Positions 1 to 6,311 of a stretch of DNA of 6,311 bases are shown piece by piece. The translations under genes were made by a program, and so were the position numbers. Source of the DNA: Sediminibacterium ginsengisoli. Lineage in GTDB: Bacteria; Bacteroidota; Bacteroidia; Chitinophagales; Chitinophagaceae. The stretch covers positions 1-6,311 of the forward strand of contig CAMAQW010000097.1 of assembly GCA_945860335.1 (NCBI GenBank). The letters are read 5' to 3'. Positions within the stretch are counted from its first letter, which is position 1. Every line of letters starts with the position of its first letter. Below the pieces are notes generated by a model, which saw only the letters and a program-made list of their open reading frames with translations, did no database searches and was not told where the DNA came from.

Positions 1-1
1 T

Positions 2-1477
2 GCAAACAGCATCACCCTATTTAATGGTAGCCTGCAAACCAAGCACCTAACACTTTTACCAACTGCACAAATAAATAGTTCAGGCAATAACACGGCAATT
101 ATTGGCCCAGCTACCGTACATAAAAGCTATCATTTAAAAGAAGGTCAAATAAAATTACTATCTGTTCCTTTTTTAAACCTGCCTAGCTTACTAGACTTTA
201 AAAAAAGCATCCGTATAACAGGCAAAGGAGGCATTAGCAGTGGATTTGATAGTGCTGGACATGAAATTCCATCAGCCCAATTTTTAGATAGTACCAGGGA
301 CACTACTGCGCTATTATCTTTTAAACCCTTTACCAAAATGGACAGCAGTTTTTGGGAACAAAACAGAGCCATTAAAATTTGGCTTTACCCCAATGATGCT
401 GGTTTCATCAACGAAACGCCCTTTATAGAAACTAAAAAACACAATGCATGGGTAGACGTATCTATACATGGAATACCACAACACGGCCCCCTCGAAATTA
501 ACTTTCCGGAGCACCCATTGGCGCGTTATTACTTAACCGGCAACCCTTACCCTGCCGCCATTGATATGCGTAAAATTTCAAGCAGTACAAACATTGGAAA
601 GTACTATTGGTATTGGGATGCAGGCCTTGGTGCCACCGGCAATTATACGGCTAGCGCATTTAGATTTCCAAAAATTGTACAAAAACTAGAGGGCTATATT
701 ATTAAAAATAATGCAGGGTCTGCAGGTTATTTATTTTATGAAGAACGCACCAAAGTAAACCATAGCGATACGCCTGATACCATCAGTTACAAAAAAGAGT
801 ACGCGCACATAAGCCTCCAATTTATAAAGGACAACAACCTATTGGACAAGCTTGAAATAATGAGCATTGATAGCGCTAGTAGCCGGTTTGAAAAATGGGA
901 CGCAGAAAAAATAAATGAAAGCGAGACATCGCTGTATTCGATTTCTAGAGATATTATAGCGCTTTGCATAGACGCAAGACCCTTTACCAACAACATTTTT
1001 ATTCCGCTAGGCATAAAAAGCAATAAAACCGGACAATATAAATTGGTTTGCAGCGCCTATCTAGTAGACAATGGTTTGGTAGCGTACCTACACGACAAAC
1101 TATTAAATAAGTATCAAAAAATAATGGAGGATAGCAGTTACGTTTTTGAAATTACAACAGATACCACAACTGCCGGAGAACGCCGCTTTGAAATTACCGG
1201 GCCACCTCCACCGCCAAGACAAGAAGACCCCATTATAGCAAGTGTTACACCCAATCCTGTGTTGGGTTTGCTGGGTATTCGCTTTTCGTTTAGAGAGGCG
1301 CTTGCGTACCAAATATCCATTCATAATATAGATGGAACACTACTAATCAACAAAACATTTGGTATTAGCAAAAACGGATTTGCCACAATAGATGTTACGA
1401 CATTAAAAGCAAGCGTTTATGTTGCTGTTATTAAAGCAGGAAAAAACTATTTACTACAACAGTTTATTAAACTTTAA
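2..1477 (+). CDS. T9SS-secreted surface protein, C-terminal part (5' partial)
   Basis: The frame is open from base 2 with no stop, so the ATG at 338 is internal (residue 113 of 491 visible) and the true start lies left of the window. The visible part reads as a module common in large T9SS cargo proteins. It has a 'GPATVHKSYHLKEGQIKLLS' stretch (about residues 35-55), a GNPYP motif (180-184) followed by YYWYWDAG and GNYTAS, then RFEKWDAEKI (about 275-284), SLYSIS, FIPLGI, YLHDK and ERRFEI (393-398). A PPPPPR linker (401-406) leads to a roughly 80-residue T9SS type A sorting domain with TPNPV (416-420), a beta-rich middle, a YVAVIKAG strand and terminal QQFIKL. From the family, this tail directs export across the outer membrane by the Por/Spr machinery and is usually removed, leaving the protein surface-attached or released. 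No catalytic motif is visible, so its binding or enzymatic role is unknown. The last 11 bp overlap the convergent ilvE gene. Confidence 0.88.
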   Translation, partial: ANSITLFNGSLQTKHLTLLPTAQINSSGNNTAIIGPATVHKSYHLKEGQIKLLSVPFLNLPSLLDFKKSIRITGKGGISSGFDSAGHEIPSAQFLDSTRDTTALLSFKPFTKMDSSFWEQNRAIKIWLYPNDAGFINETPFIETKKHNAWVDVSIHGIPQHGPLEINFPEHPLARYYLTGNPYPAAIDMRKISSSTNIGKYYWYWDAGLGATGNYTASAFRFPKIVQKLEGYIIKNNAGSAGYLFYEERTKVNHSDTPDTISYKKEYAHISLQFIKDNNLLDKLEIMSIDSASSRFEKWDAEKINESETSLYSISRDIIALCIDARPFTNNIFIPLGIKSNKTGQYKLVCSAYLVDNGLVAYLHDKLLNKYQKIMEDSSYVFEITTDTTTAGERRFEITGPPPPPRQEDPIIASVTPNPVLGLLGIRFSFREALAYQISIHNIDGTLLINKTFGISKNGFATIDVTTLKASVYVAVIKAGKNYLLQQFIKL

Positions 1478-2531
1478 ACAACCAGTGGTGGGTATCAGGT
1501 GCGGTTGCATACCTGATAGCAGTTAACCGATCTTTTAATTCTTTGGCGACACCCGCTTTATCTGTATCAAAATGCATGCTATAATCTTTATAACGAAGCT
1601 CTTTAATTTTTGAGATGGTTGCTGCTGTACCCGTTCCAAACACTTCATGTAACTCACCTTGCTTTTGTAAAGCAATGAGTTCATCAATTGTTATTTTTAC
1701 TTCTTGTACATCCATGCCCATTTCTTTTAAAACGGTAATGGCACTATCTCGAGTAACACCTTCTAAAATGGTTCCTTCTGTTAAAGCTGGGGTAAGCACT
1801 TTATTGCCAGTAACAAAAAATACATTCATGGTACCTACTTCCTGTAAATATTTGTGTTCAAAAGCATCGGTCCATAGCACTTGATCATATCCAGCTTCTT
1901 TTGCTTTTTGTGTAGCCATCATACTAGCCGCATAATTACCCGCATTTTTTGCAAAGCCAACACCACCCGGAGCAGCCCTAGTGTATGTTTCTTCTACATA
2001 AATTTTCATTGGAGTACTATAGTAAGGCCCTGTAGGACTTAACAAAATCATGAACTTGTAATTATCCGACGGTTTTACACCAATAACCGGATCGGTAGCA
2101 AACATGAAAGGACGTATGTACATAGAGTGATCCGCTAATGCAGGAATCCAATCTCTATCCATATTAACAAGAAGGCGCATGCCCTCCATAAATATCGCTT
2201 CTGGAACTTCAGGCATACACATACGTGCAGCAGAAATATTAAATCTTCTAAAATTATCTTTCGGTCTAAAAATATTGACTTCCCCAGCGTCACTTTTATA
2301 GGCTTTAATACCTTCAAAAATAGACTGACCATAATGAAGTGCAGCCAAAGAAGGATCAAATTGCAGTGGCTGATAAGGTCTGATCACCACATTGGTCCAA
2401 ACACCATCAATACAGTCTGCCTCAAACATATGGTCGGTAAAAACACGACCAAATGGAATATTTTCGAGTGTCGTATTTGCTAACCTACTGTGCTGAACTT
2501 TTTCAATCTTTACGTCAAGTGCTGCTGCCAT
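1467..2531 (-). CDS. ilvE: Branched-chain amino acid aminotransferase, class II
   Basis: This is a cytosolic PLP-dependent fold-type IV transaminase that interconverts valine, leucine and isoleucine with their 2-oxo acids, using glutamate/2-oxoglutarate. It performs the last step of branched-chain synthesis or the first step of breakdown. Numbering from the chosen ATG (354 aa), visible family motifs are LAALHYGQSIFEGIKAY (62-78), the FRP..N..R segment (88-96), GGVGFAKNAGNYAAS with the presumed Schiff-base Lys195, EVGTMNVFF (231-239), GTILEGVTRD (253-262) and GTGTAA (299-304). The sequence ends in THHWLFKV, as in close Bacteroidota relatives. Length and motifs fit class II, the eukaryotic-like type. 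A TTG nine codons upstream (2558-2556) is in frame, but ATG at 2531-2529 is preferred. The extra residues MFLCTKYKT are not family-like, and the best promoter match would start transcription after the TTG. No Shine-Dalgarno sequence is visible. The gene is divergent from the 2600 run and convergent with the T9SS gene. Confidence 0.95.
   Translation of the reverse strand: MAAALDVKIEKVQHSRLANTTLENIPFGRVFTDHMFEADCIDGVWTNVVIRPYQPLQFDPSLAALHYGQSIFEGIKAYKSDAGEVNIFRPKDNFRRFNISAARMCMPEVPEAIFMEGMRLLVNMDRDWIPALADHSMYIRPFMFATDPVIGVKPSDNYKFMILLSPTGPYYSTPMKIYVEETYTRAAPGGVGFAKNAGNYAASMMATQKAKEAGYDQVLWTDAFEHKYLQEVGTMNVFFVTGNKVLTPALTEGTILEGVTRDSAITVLKEMGMDVQEVKITIDELIALQKQGELHEVFGTGTAATISKIKELRYKDYSMHFDTDKAGVAKELKDRLTAIRYATAPDTHHWLFKV
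1493..1518. other. 8-bp inverted repeat at the convergent gene ends
   Basis: TATCAGGT (1493-1500) and ACCTGATA (1511-1518) are perfect inverted arms around a 10-base loop. The repeat lies 15 bp beyond the stop codon of the + strand surface-protein gene and inside the last codons of ilvE (encoding roughly AIRYATAPDT). It could form a modest hairpin in either transcript and help end or stabilise the surface-protein mRNA. No T-run follows directly on the + strand, so it is not a classical intrinsic terminator. Coincidence with ilvE coding sequence is the simplest alternative. Confidence 0.3.
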
Positions 2532-2599
2532 AGTTTTATATTTGGTGCAAAGAAACAAAAAAAAAGAAAACTAACAATCGTTAATATTGTAAAATAGCC
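2532..2599. promoter_or_regulatory. Divergent intergenic region, ilvE / 2600 gene run
   Basis: This 68-bp AT-rich gap separates two divergent start codons and is the only non-coding DNA of note in the window. It must hold the promoters for both directions unless one comes from farther away. For the + strand, TAATATTG at 2582-2589 is one mismatch from TAnnTTTG, but no TTG lies 19-21 bp upstream of it, so that promoter cannot be placed with confidence. No operator-like palindrome or Shine-Dalgarno sequence is seen. Confidence 0.5.
2548..2577 (-). promoter_or_regulatory. Possible Bacteroidota-type promoter for ilvE
   Basis: On the - strand, TTG at 2577-2575 is followed after 19 bp by TTTCTTTG at 2555-2548. 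That is a 7/8 match to the Bacteroidota -7 element TAnnTTTG, at the expected spacing from the -33 TTG. Transcription would begin near 2540, giving a leader of about 10 nt before the ATG at 2531, with no room for an attenuator or riboswitch. The spacer contains a 9-base homopolymer (2557-2565). The region is so T-rich on this strand that a chance match is quite possible. Confidence 0.3.
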
Positions 2600-3151
2600 A
2601 TGAATCCTGAAAATAGTTTGCTTCCTCCCTTTGTTATTGCCTCTTTGTACAAAGATGAACTTGTTTTAATTGATGACCAAAAAAGCAGTAATGCCGATAA
2701 TCCTAAAAAAGGCGAAGCCGTTGTAACCGCACCACAGGAGATTCAAAAGCCCATCAGCTATCTTGGCGACAACCAAAAAAAGATAACCATTTTACTACAG
2801 GATACCACAGCAGTTCACCTAGCAGATGAATCTTTACAATTTTTAACAGCCATACTTGCTGCGTGCAAACTTAATATGGGCGATGTAGCCATTGTTAACA
2901 CCGTTCATCAACACGTACAATACACACAAATAAAAACTGAATTAAAACCATCTACTATTATTTTATTTGATATCAGTACCGCTGGTATAGCACTACCTTT
3001 TGAAGTTCCTCAATACCAAGTGCAACAATATGATAACTGCAGGTTTCTTTTTTCTGCACCATTACAATCGATGCTTGTCAAAACAGATGCGGCAAAATTA
3101 GAAAAAGGAAAACTTTGGAATGCCCTCAAAAAAACATTTAACATCCAGTAG
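2600..3151 (+). CDS. Hypothetical protein, possible DNA polymerase III psi-like subunit
   Basis: I do not recognise this 183-aa protein with certainty. It has no signal peptide or membrane segment, so it is probably cytosolic. A short N-terminal part (1-26) is followed by a polar, Lys/Asn/Gln-rich linker (about 27-58). A compact alpha/beta domain comes next: a hydrophobic strand KITILL (61-66), a helix around ESLQFLTAILAACKL (77-91), strands DVAIVN (95-100) and IILFDIS (120-126), the conserved-looking LPFEVPQYQVQQY (132-144), CRFLFSAPL (147-155) and a final basic helix with KLWNALKKTF (171-180). That strand/helix order, ending in a 'sAP.l......K..LW..L' tail, resembles the HolD/psi subunit and its uracil-DNA-glycosylase-like fold. 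This is a weak pattern impression, not a demonstrated match. ATG 2600 is the first start after the divergent promoter region. It lies 3 bp upstream of the rdgB start, so the two are probably cotranscribed. The CDS call is firm; the function is speculative. Confidence 0.85.
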   Translation: MNPENSLLPPFVIASLYKDELVLIDDQKSSNADNPKKGEAVVTAPQEIQKPISYLGDNQKKITILLQDTTAVHLADESLQFLTAILAACKLNMGDVAIVNTVHQHVQYTQIKTELKPSTIILFDISTAGIALPFEVPQYQVQQYDNCRFLFSAPLQSMLVKTDAAKLEKGKLWNALKKTFNIQ

Positions 3152-3154
3152 TAC

Positions 3155-3736
3155 ATGAAAATAATTTTTGCAACCAACAATAAAAATAAGGTCGAAGAAA
3201 TTAAACACCTCAGCCATCAAAAATTTCAAATTTTTACTTTACAAGAAGTAGGCATTGACATTGACATTCCAGAACCGCACGATACACTTGAAGCAAACGC
3301 TACCGAAAAATCTTCAACTATTTATAAGCTCACAAACGAGGCTGTCTTTAGCGAGGATACAGGACTAGAAGTCCATGCACTTGGCGGCGCACCCGGTGTA
3401 AAATCGGCGAGGTATGCAGGAGAAGGAAGAAATATGCAAGACAATATTGATAAACTGCTTCAAGAACTAAAAGACAAACCTTCAAGAACTGCTCAATTCA
3501 GAACTGTGGTATCACTTATTATTGATGGAAAAGAATACCAATTCGAAGGTATTTGTAAAGGCCACATAACACATGAAATGGATGGATCCAATGGATTTGG
3601 CTATGATCCCGTTTTTATTCCAGAAGGAAGTAATGCCACATTTGCAAATATGGATATTGCAGAAAAAAATAAATTTAGCCACAGAAAAAAAGCAGTACAA
3701 AAACTCATCGATTTCTTAAACGCATACCAAGCCTAG
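3155..3736 (+). CDS. rdgB: Non-canonical purine NTP pyrophosphatase (RdgB/HAM1 family)
   Basis: This cytosolic house-cleaning enzyme hydrolyses ITP, dITP and XTP to the monophosphate and pyrophosphate, keeping deaminated purines out of DNA and RNA. The 193 aa match the usual family length of about 190-200. Visible family motifs are the N-terminal nucleotide-binding IFATNNKNKVEEI (4-16), LEANATEKS (45-53), SEDTGLEVHALGGAPGVKSA (66-85) with the presumed catalytic Asp68, GFGYDPVF (147-154), and EKNKFSHRKKA (170-180) containing the substrate-recognition SHR (175-177). Small variations such as SEDTGL for the commoner A/SDDSGL, and FSHR for ISHR, are conservative. The start ATG at 3155 gives the canonical MKIIFATNN beginning. 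The gene follows the upstream hypothetical by 3 bp and precedes the GH3 gene by 2 bp. No Shine-Dalgarno sequence is visible, so translation may depend on coupling. Confidence 0.96.
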   Translation: MKIIFATNNKNKVEEIKHLSHQKFQIFTLQEVGIDIDIPEPHDTLEANATEKSSTIYKLTNEAVFSEDTGLEVHALGGAPGVKSARYAGEGRNMQDNIDKLLQELKDKPSRTAQFRTVVSLIIDGKEYQFEGICKGHITHEMDGSNGFGYDPVFIPEGSNATFANMDIAEKNKFSHRKKAVQKLIDFLNAYQA

Positions 3737-3738
3737 CT

Positions 3739-6311
3739 ATGAACACAAAAAATAGGACCATCCGTAAAAACGCATTTCGTTTTCTGATTGTTATTTTAAT
3801 ACAGATTATTGCCTCAACCGGAGCATTTGCACAAACAATTCCGCTGTATAAAAACAGCAGAGCACCTATCAACGAAAGAGTCAAAGACTTACTAGGCAGA
3901 ATGACCCCAACCGAAAAGTTTTGGCAACTATTTATGATCCCTGGCGATATCAAACCAGGAGAAGCTTATAAATACAAAGATGGCCTATTTGGATTTCAAG
4001 TAAGTGCCGCTTCTGCGGGTGCAGAAGGTGCACAACAAATGTTACAATACAATGCAACAGAAACAGCTGTAAGCCTTGCTAAAAAAGTAAATGCCATTCA
4101 GCGTTTTTTTATGGATAGCACCAGACTTGGCATTCCCATGCTTCCTTTTGACGAAGCACTACACGGCCTAGTAAGACAGGGCTCTACGATATTTCCACAA
4201 AGCATTGGACTTGCCGCTACATTTAACACAAGCACGATGGAAGCTGTAGCTGGCGCAATTGCAAAAGAATCAAAAATCAGAGGCATCCGACAAATACTAT
4301 CACCGGTAATAAATATTGCTACAGACGTTAGATGGGGACGCACCGAAGAAACCTACGGAGAAGATCCTTTTTTAAGTAGCAAAATGGGCGTGGCTTACAT
4401 GAAAACCTTAGAGGACGAAAATATTATTGCGACTCCAAAACATTTCGTTGCCAATGTAGGCGATGGAGGAAGAGATAGTTATCCCATCGACATGAACGAA
4501 AGGTATTTATCTGAAATCCACTACCCCCCTTTTAAAGACGCAGTGCAAAAAGCTGGTGCGAGATCAATTATGACGTCCTACAATTCTGTAAACGGAAGCC
4601 CAGCAACTGCCAATGATTATTTATTAAATGATCTATTAAAAAAAGAGTGGGGCTTTAATGGATTTGTGATATCCGATGCAGGCGCCGTGGGCGGCGCCAA
4701 TGTTTTACATTATACTGCAAAAGATTACCCAGACGCAGGTAAAAACGCTGTAAACAATGGACTTGATGTATTATTTCAAACTGCACAAGAACATTACAAA
4801 TTATTTATTCCACCTTTTTTAAATGGAGACATCAATCAAGCAAGATTAGATGATGCGGTAAGCAGGGTTCTACGAGCAAAATTTGAACTAGGTTTATTTG
4901 AAACGCCCTACCTCGATATCAAAGCTACAGAATCAGCAAACTTTGAAGTAGCGCATAAAAAAATTGCTCATCAAGCAGCATTAGAATCCATTGTTTTATT
5001 ACAAAATAAAAACGGATTATTACCCATTTCTACTACTGTGGAAAGCATCGCCCTCATTGGTACCGATGCCACCGAAGCCAGACTTGGCGGATATAGTGGA
5101 CCCGGTACTAAAAAAGTAAGCATCTTAGATGGAATGCTTTTAAAATATGGCACTAAAAAAATAATCACCGCAGCTGGCCCGGGCCGATACAACAAAACCT
5201 GGAACATTGTACCAAGCAAATATTTGTCAACTACACAAAACAATCAAAATGTTGAAGGCCTTACTGCCGAATACTTTAATGGTATTGAGTTTGGAGCTAA
5301 ACCCACTATAAAAAGAGTAGACAAAACCATCAATTTTCATTGGACCATTTCTACGCCAGATCCATTAATAACGCCAGAATTTTTTTGTGCAAGATGGACC
5401 GGCAATATCAAAGCACCTCAAACGGGAACTTATAAAATTGGAATTGAAGGTAACGACGGATACAAATTATTTATCAACAATCAACTCATCATTAACAATT
5501 GGGACAAGCAAAGCTTTCATGCCAACCTAGCTGATTTTAATTTTACAGCAGGTACTAATTATCCCATCCGAGTAGAATTTAAAGAGCCAAACGGAAATGC
5601 AACCATCAAATTAATTTGGAATGTTGATATTGCAAATACTGTAGAAGAAAAAATAAATGAAGCCGTTGCTGCTGCAAAAAAATCAAAGGTAGCCATAGTA
5701 GTAGTAGGACTAGAAGAAGGCGAATTTAGAGATAGAGCATCTTTACAATTACCAGGCGAACAAGAACAACTCATACAAAAAGTAGCAGCTACAGGAACAC
5801 CAACTATTGTTGTTCTTGTGGGTGGAAGTGCGGTTACTATGGGTAATTGGATAGACAAAGTAAGTAGTATTGTAGATATCTGGTACCCTGGTGAAGAAGG
5901 CGGACATGCAGTAGCAGCAGTACTTTCTGGCGAATATAACCCGGGCGCAAAACTACCCATTACATTTCCTGTAAGCGAAGCACAACTTCCACTCGTGTAC
6001 AACCATAAACCAACTGGTCGTGGCGACGATTATGAAAATCTAACTGGCCTTCCCCTATTTCCTTTTGGATATGGGCTTAGCTATACCACATTTGAATACA
6101 GCAATTTGACCATTGAAAAACCAATTGCAAAAAAGGGAGATAAAATCAATGTTTCATTTGTGGTAACAAATACGGGTAAACGTGCTGGTGATGAAGTGGC
6201 ACAACTTTATGTGAGAGATCAAATAGCTTCCGTAGCAAGACCTGTTCAAGCATTAAAAGGTTTTGAAAGAATTCATTTACAACCAGGCGCATCAAAAACA
6301 GTGACGCTCAC
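3739..6311 (+). CDS. Secreted GH3 glycoside hydrolase with PA14 insert (3' partial)
   Basis: This exported glycosidase (beta-glucosidase/beta-xylosidase type) should remove non-reducing-end sugars from oligosaccharides. A basic n-region (residues 1-14), a hydrophobic core and an AFA|QT site after residue 31 form a Sec signal peptide. With no cysteine at +1 it is not a lipoprotein. The GH3 N-terminal TIM barrel shows FPQSIGLAATFN (152-163), DVRWGRTEETYGEDP (196-210), PKHF (233-236), SYNSVNG (280-286) and the nucleophile Asp313 in VISDAGAV. The alpha/beta sandwich begins near 405 (LLQNKNGLLP, 420-429). It is interrupted by a PA14-like domain (about 507-632: GLTAEYFNG, then TGTYKIGIEGNDGYKLFIN, ending IKLIWNVD). 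It resumes with VVVGLEEGEFRDR, where Glu662 is the likely acid/base by alignment with other PA14-containing GH3 enzymes, and then LPGEQEQLI. FPFGYGLSYTTF (774-785) leads into the C-terminal fibronectin-III-like domain. The window cuts the gene at residue 857, probably a few dozen residues short of the end. The exact substrate cannot be told. Confidence 0.95.
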   Translation, partial: MNTKNRTIRKNAFRFLIVILIQIIASTGAFAQTIPLYKNSRAPINERVKDLLGRMTPTEKFWQLFMIPGDIKPGEAYKYKDGLFGFQVSAASAGAEGAQQMLQYNATETAVSLAKKVNAIQRFFMDSTRLGIPMLPFDEALHGLVRQGSTIFPQSIGLAATFNTSTMEAVAGAIAKESKIRGIRQILSPVINIATDVRWGRTEETYGEDPFLSSKMGVAYMKTLEDENIIATPKHFVANVGDGGRDSYPIDMNERYLSEIHYPPFKDAVQKAGARSIMTSYNSVNGSPATANDYLLNDLLKKEWGFNGFVISDAGAVGGANVLHYTAKDYPDAGKNAVNNGLDVLFQTAQEHYKLFIPPFLNGDINQARLDDAVSRVLRAKFELGLFETPYLDIKATESANFEVAHKKIAHQAALESIVLLQNKNGLLPISTTVESIALIGTDATEARLGGYSGPGTKKVSILDGMLLKYGTKKIITAAGPGRYNKTWNIVPSKYLSTTQNNQNVEGLTAEYFNGIEFGAKPTIKRVDKTINFHWTISTPDPLITPEFFCARWTGNIKAPQTGTYKIGIEGNDGYKLFINNQLIINNWDKQSFHANLADFNFTAGTNYPIRVEFKEPNGNATIKLIWNVDIANTVEEKINEAVAAAKKSKVAIVVVGLEEGEFRDRASLQLPGEQEQLIQKVAATGTPTIVVLVGGSAVTMGNWIDKVSSIVDIWYPGEEGGHAVAAVLSGEYNPGAKLPITFPVSEAQLPLVYNHKPTGRGDDYENLTGLPLFPFGYGLSYTTFEYSNLTIEKPIAKKGDKINVSFVVTNTGKRAGDEVAQLYVRDQIASVARPVQALKGFERIHLQPGASKTVTL

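Noticed and set aside
338..340. ATG as the start of the surface-protein gene
   Set aside because: The same frame is open back to base 2. The upstream residues form the expected beginning of the T9SS-cargo module, so this Met is internal.
1201..1217. Cytosine-rich stretch as a structural or repeat element
   Set aside because: It encodes the PPPPPR linker before the sorting domain. Proline codons fully explain the base composition.
1615..1884. 89-aa + strand open frame inside ilvE
   Set aside because: It is antisense to conserved aminotransferase motifs including EVGTMN, and its Ser/Thr/Val-rich product is not protein-like.
2582..2589. TAATATTG as a -7 element for the + strand gene run
   Set aside because: One mismatch to TAnnTTTG, but no TTG lies 19-21 bp upstream, and transcription would start only a few bases before the ATG. 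It is mentioned only as context in the intergenic entry.
3512..3953. Two short - strand open frames (62 and 82 aa) over the rdgB/GH3 junction
   Set aside because: They are antisense to RdgB motifs and the GH3 signal peptide. They have no plausible domains and run across two real gene ends.
5559..6002. 147-aa open frame on the - strand inside the GH3 gene
   Set aside because: It lies antisense to a strongly conserved GH3 coding region, has a Ser/Thr/Pro-rich composition typical of a shadow frame, and shows no recognisable domain.

Overview
The window is AT-rich, protein-coding DNA from a member of the Bacteroidota, probably a Chitinophagia-like lineage. Four signs support the phylum: a type IX secretion (T9SS) C-terminal sorting domain, start codons with no Shine-Dalgarno sequence, a possible TTG / TAnnTTTG promoter, and a class II (eukaryote-like) branched-chain aminotransferase. 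The family-level placement is only an impression. I see no RNA genes, mobile elements, CRISPR arrays or tandem repeats.

Layout: (1) On the + strand, from the left edge to 1477, is the C-terminal 491 residues of a large secreted surface protein. It carries a recurrent Bacteroidota T9SS-cargo module, a proline linker and a T9SS type A sorting tail. (2) Convergent to it on the - strand (about 1467-2531) is ilvE. Its 3' end overlaps the surface-protein gene by 11 bp, so there is no intergenic space for a terminator. An 8-bp inverted repeat lies just past the surface-protein stop, inside ilvE. (3) A 68-bp divergent intergenic region follows. (4) A tight + strand gene run starts at 2600. It holds an unrecognised 183-aa protein with faint resemblance to the DNA polymerase III psi subunit (HolD), a RdgB/HAM1 non-canonical purine NTP pyrophosphatase 3 bp later, and a secreted GH3 glycoside hydrolase with an inserted PA14 domain 2 bp after that. 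The GH3 gene runs off the right edge and probably lacks only its last few dozen residues.

How they work together: ilvE is ordinary amino-acid metabolism. The rdgB product cleans the nucleotide pool, and if the 183-aa protein is a replisome subunit, the first two genes of the run would share a DNA-replication theme. The GH3 enzyme, exported for oligosaccharide degradation, appears to be joined to the run by position only. No novel multi-gene system is evident. The points most worth checking are the unassigned 183-aa protein, the uncharacterised T9SS-cargo module, and the overlapping convergent gene ends.
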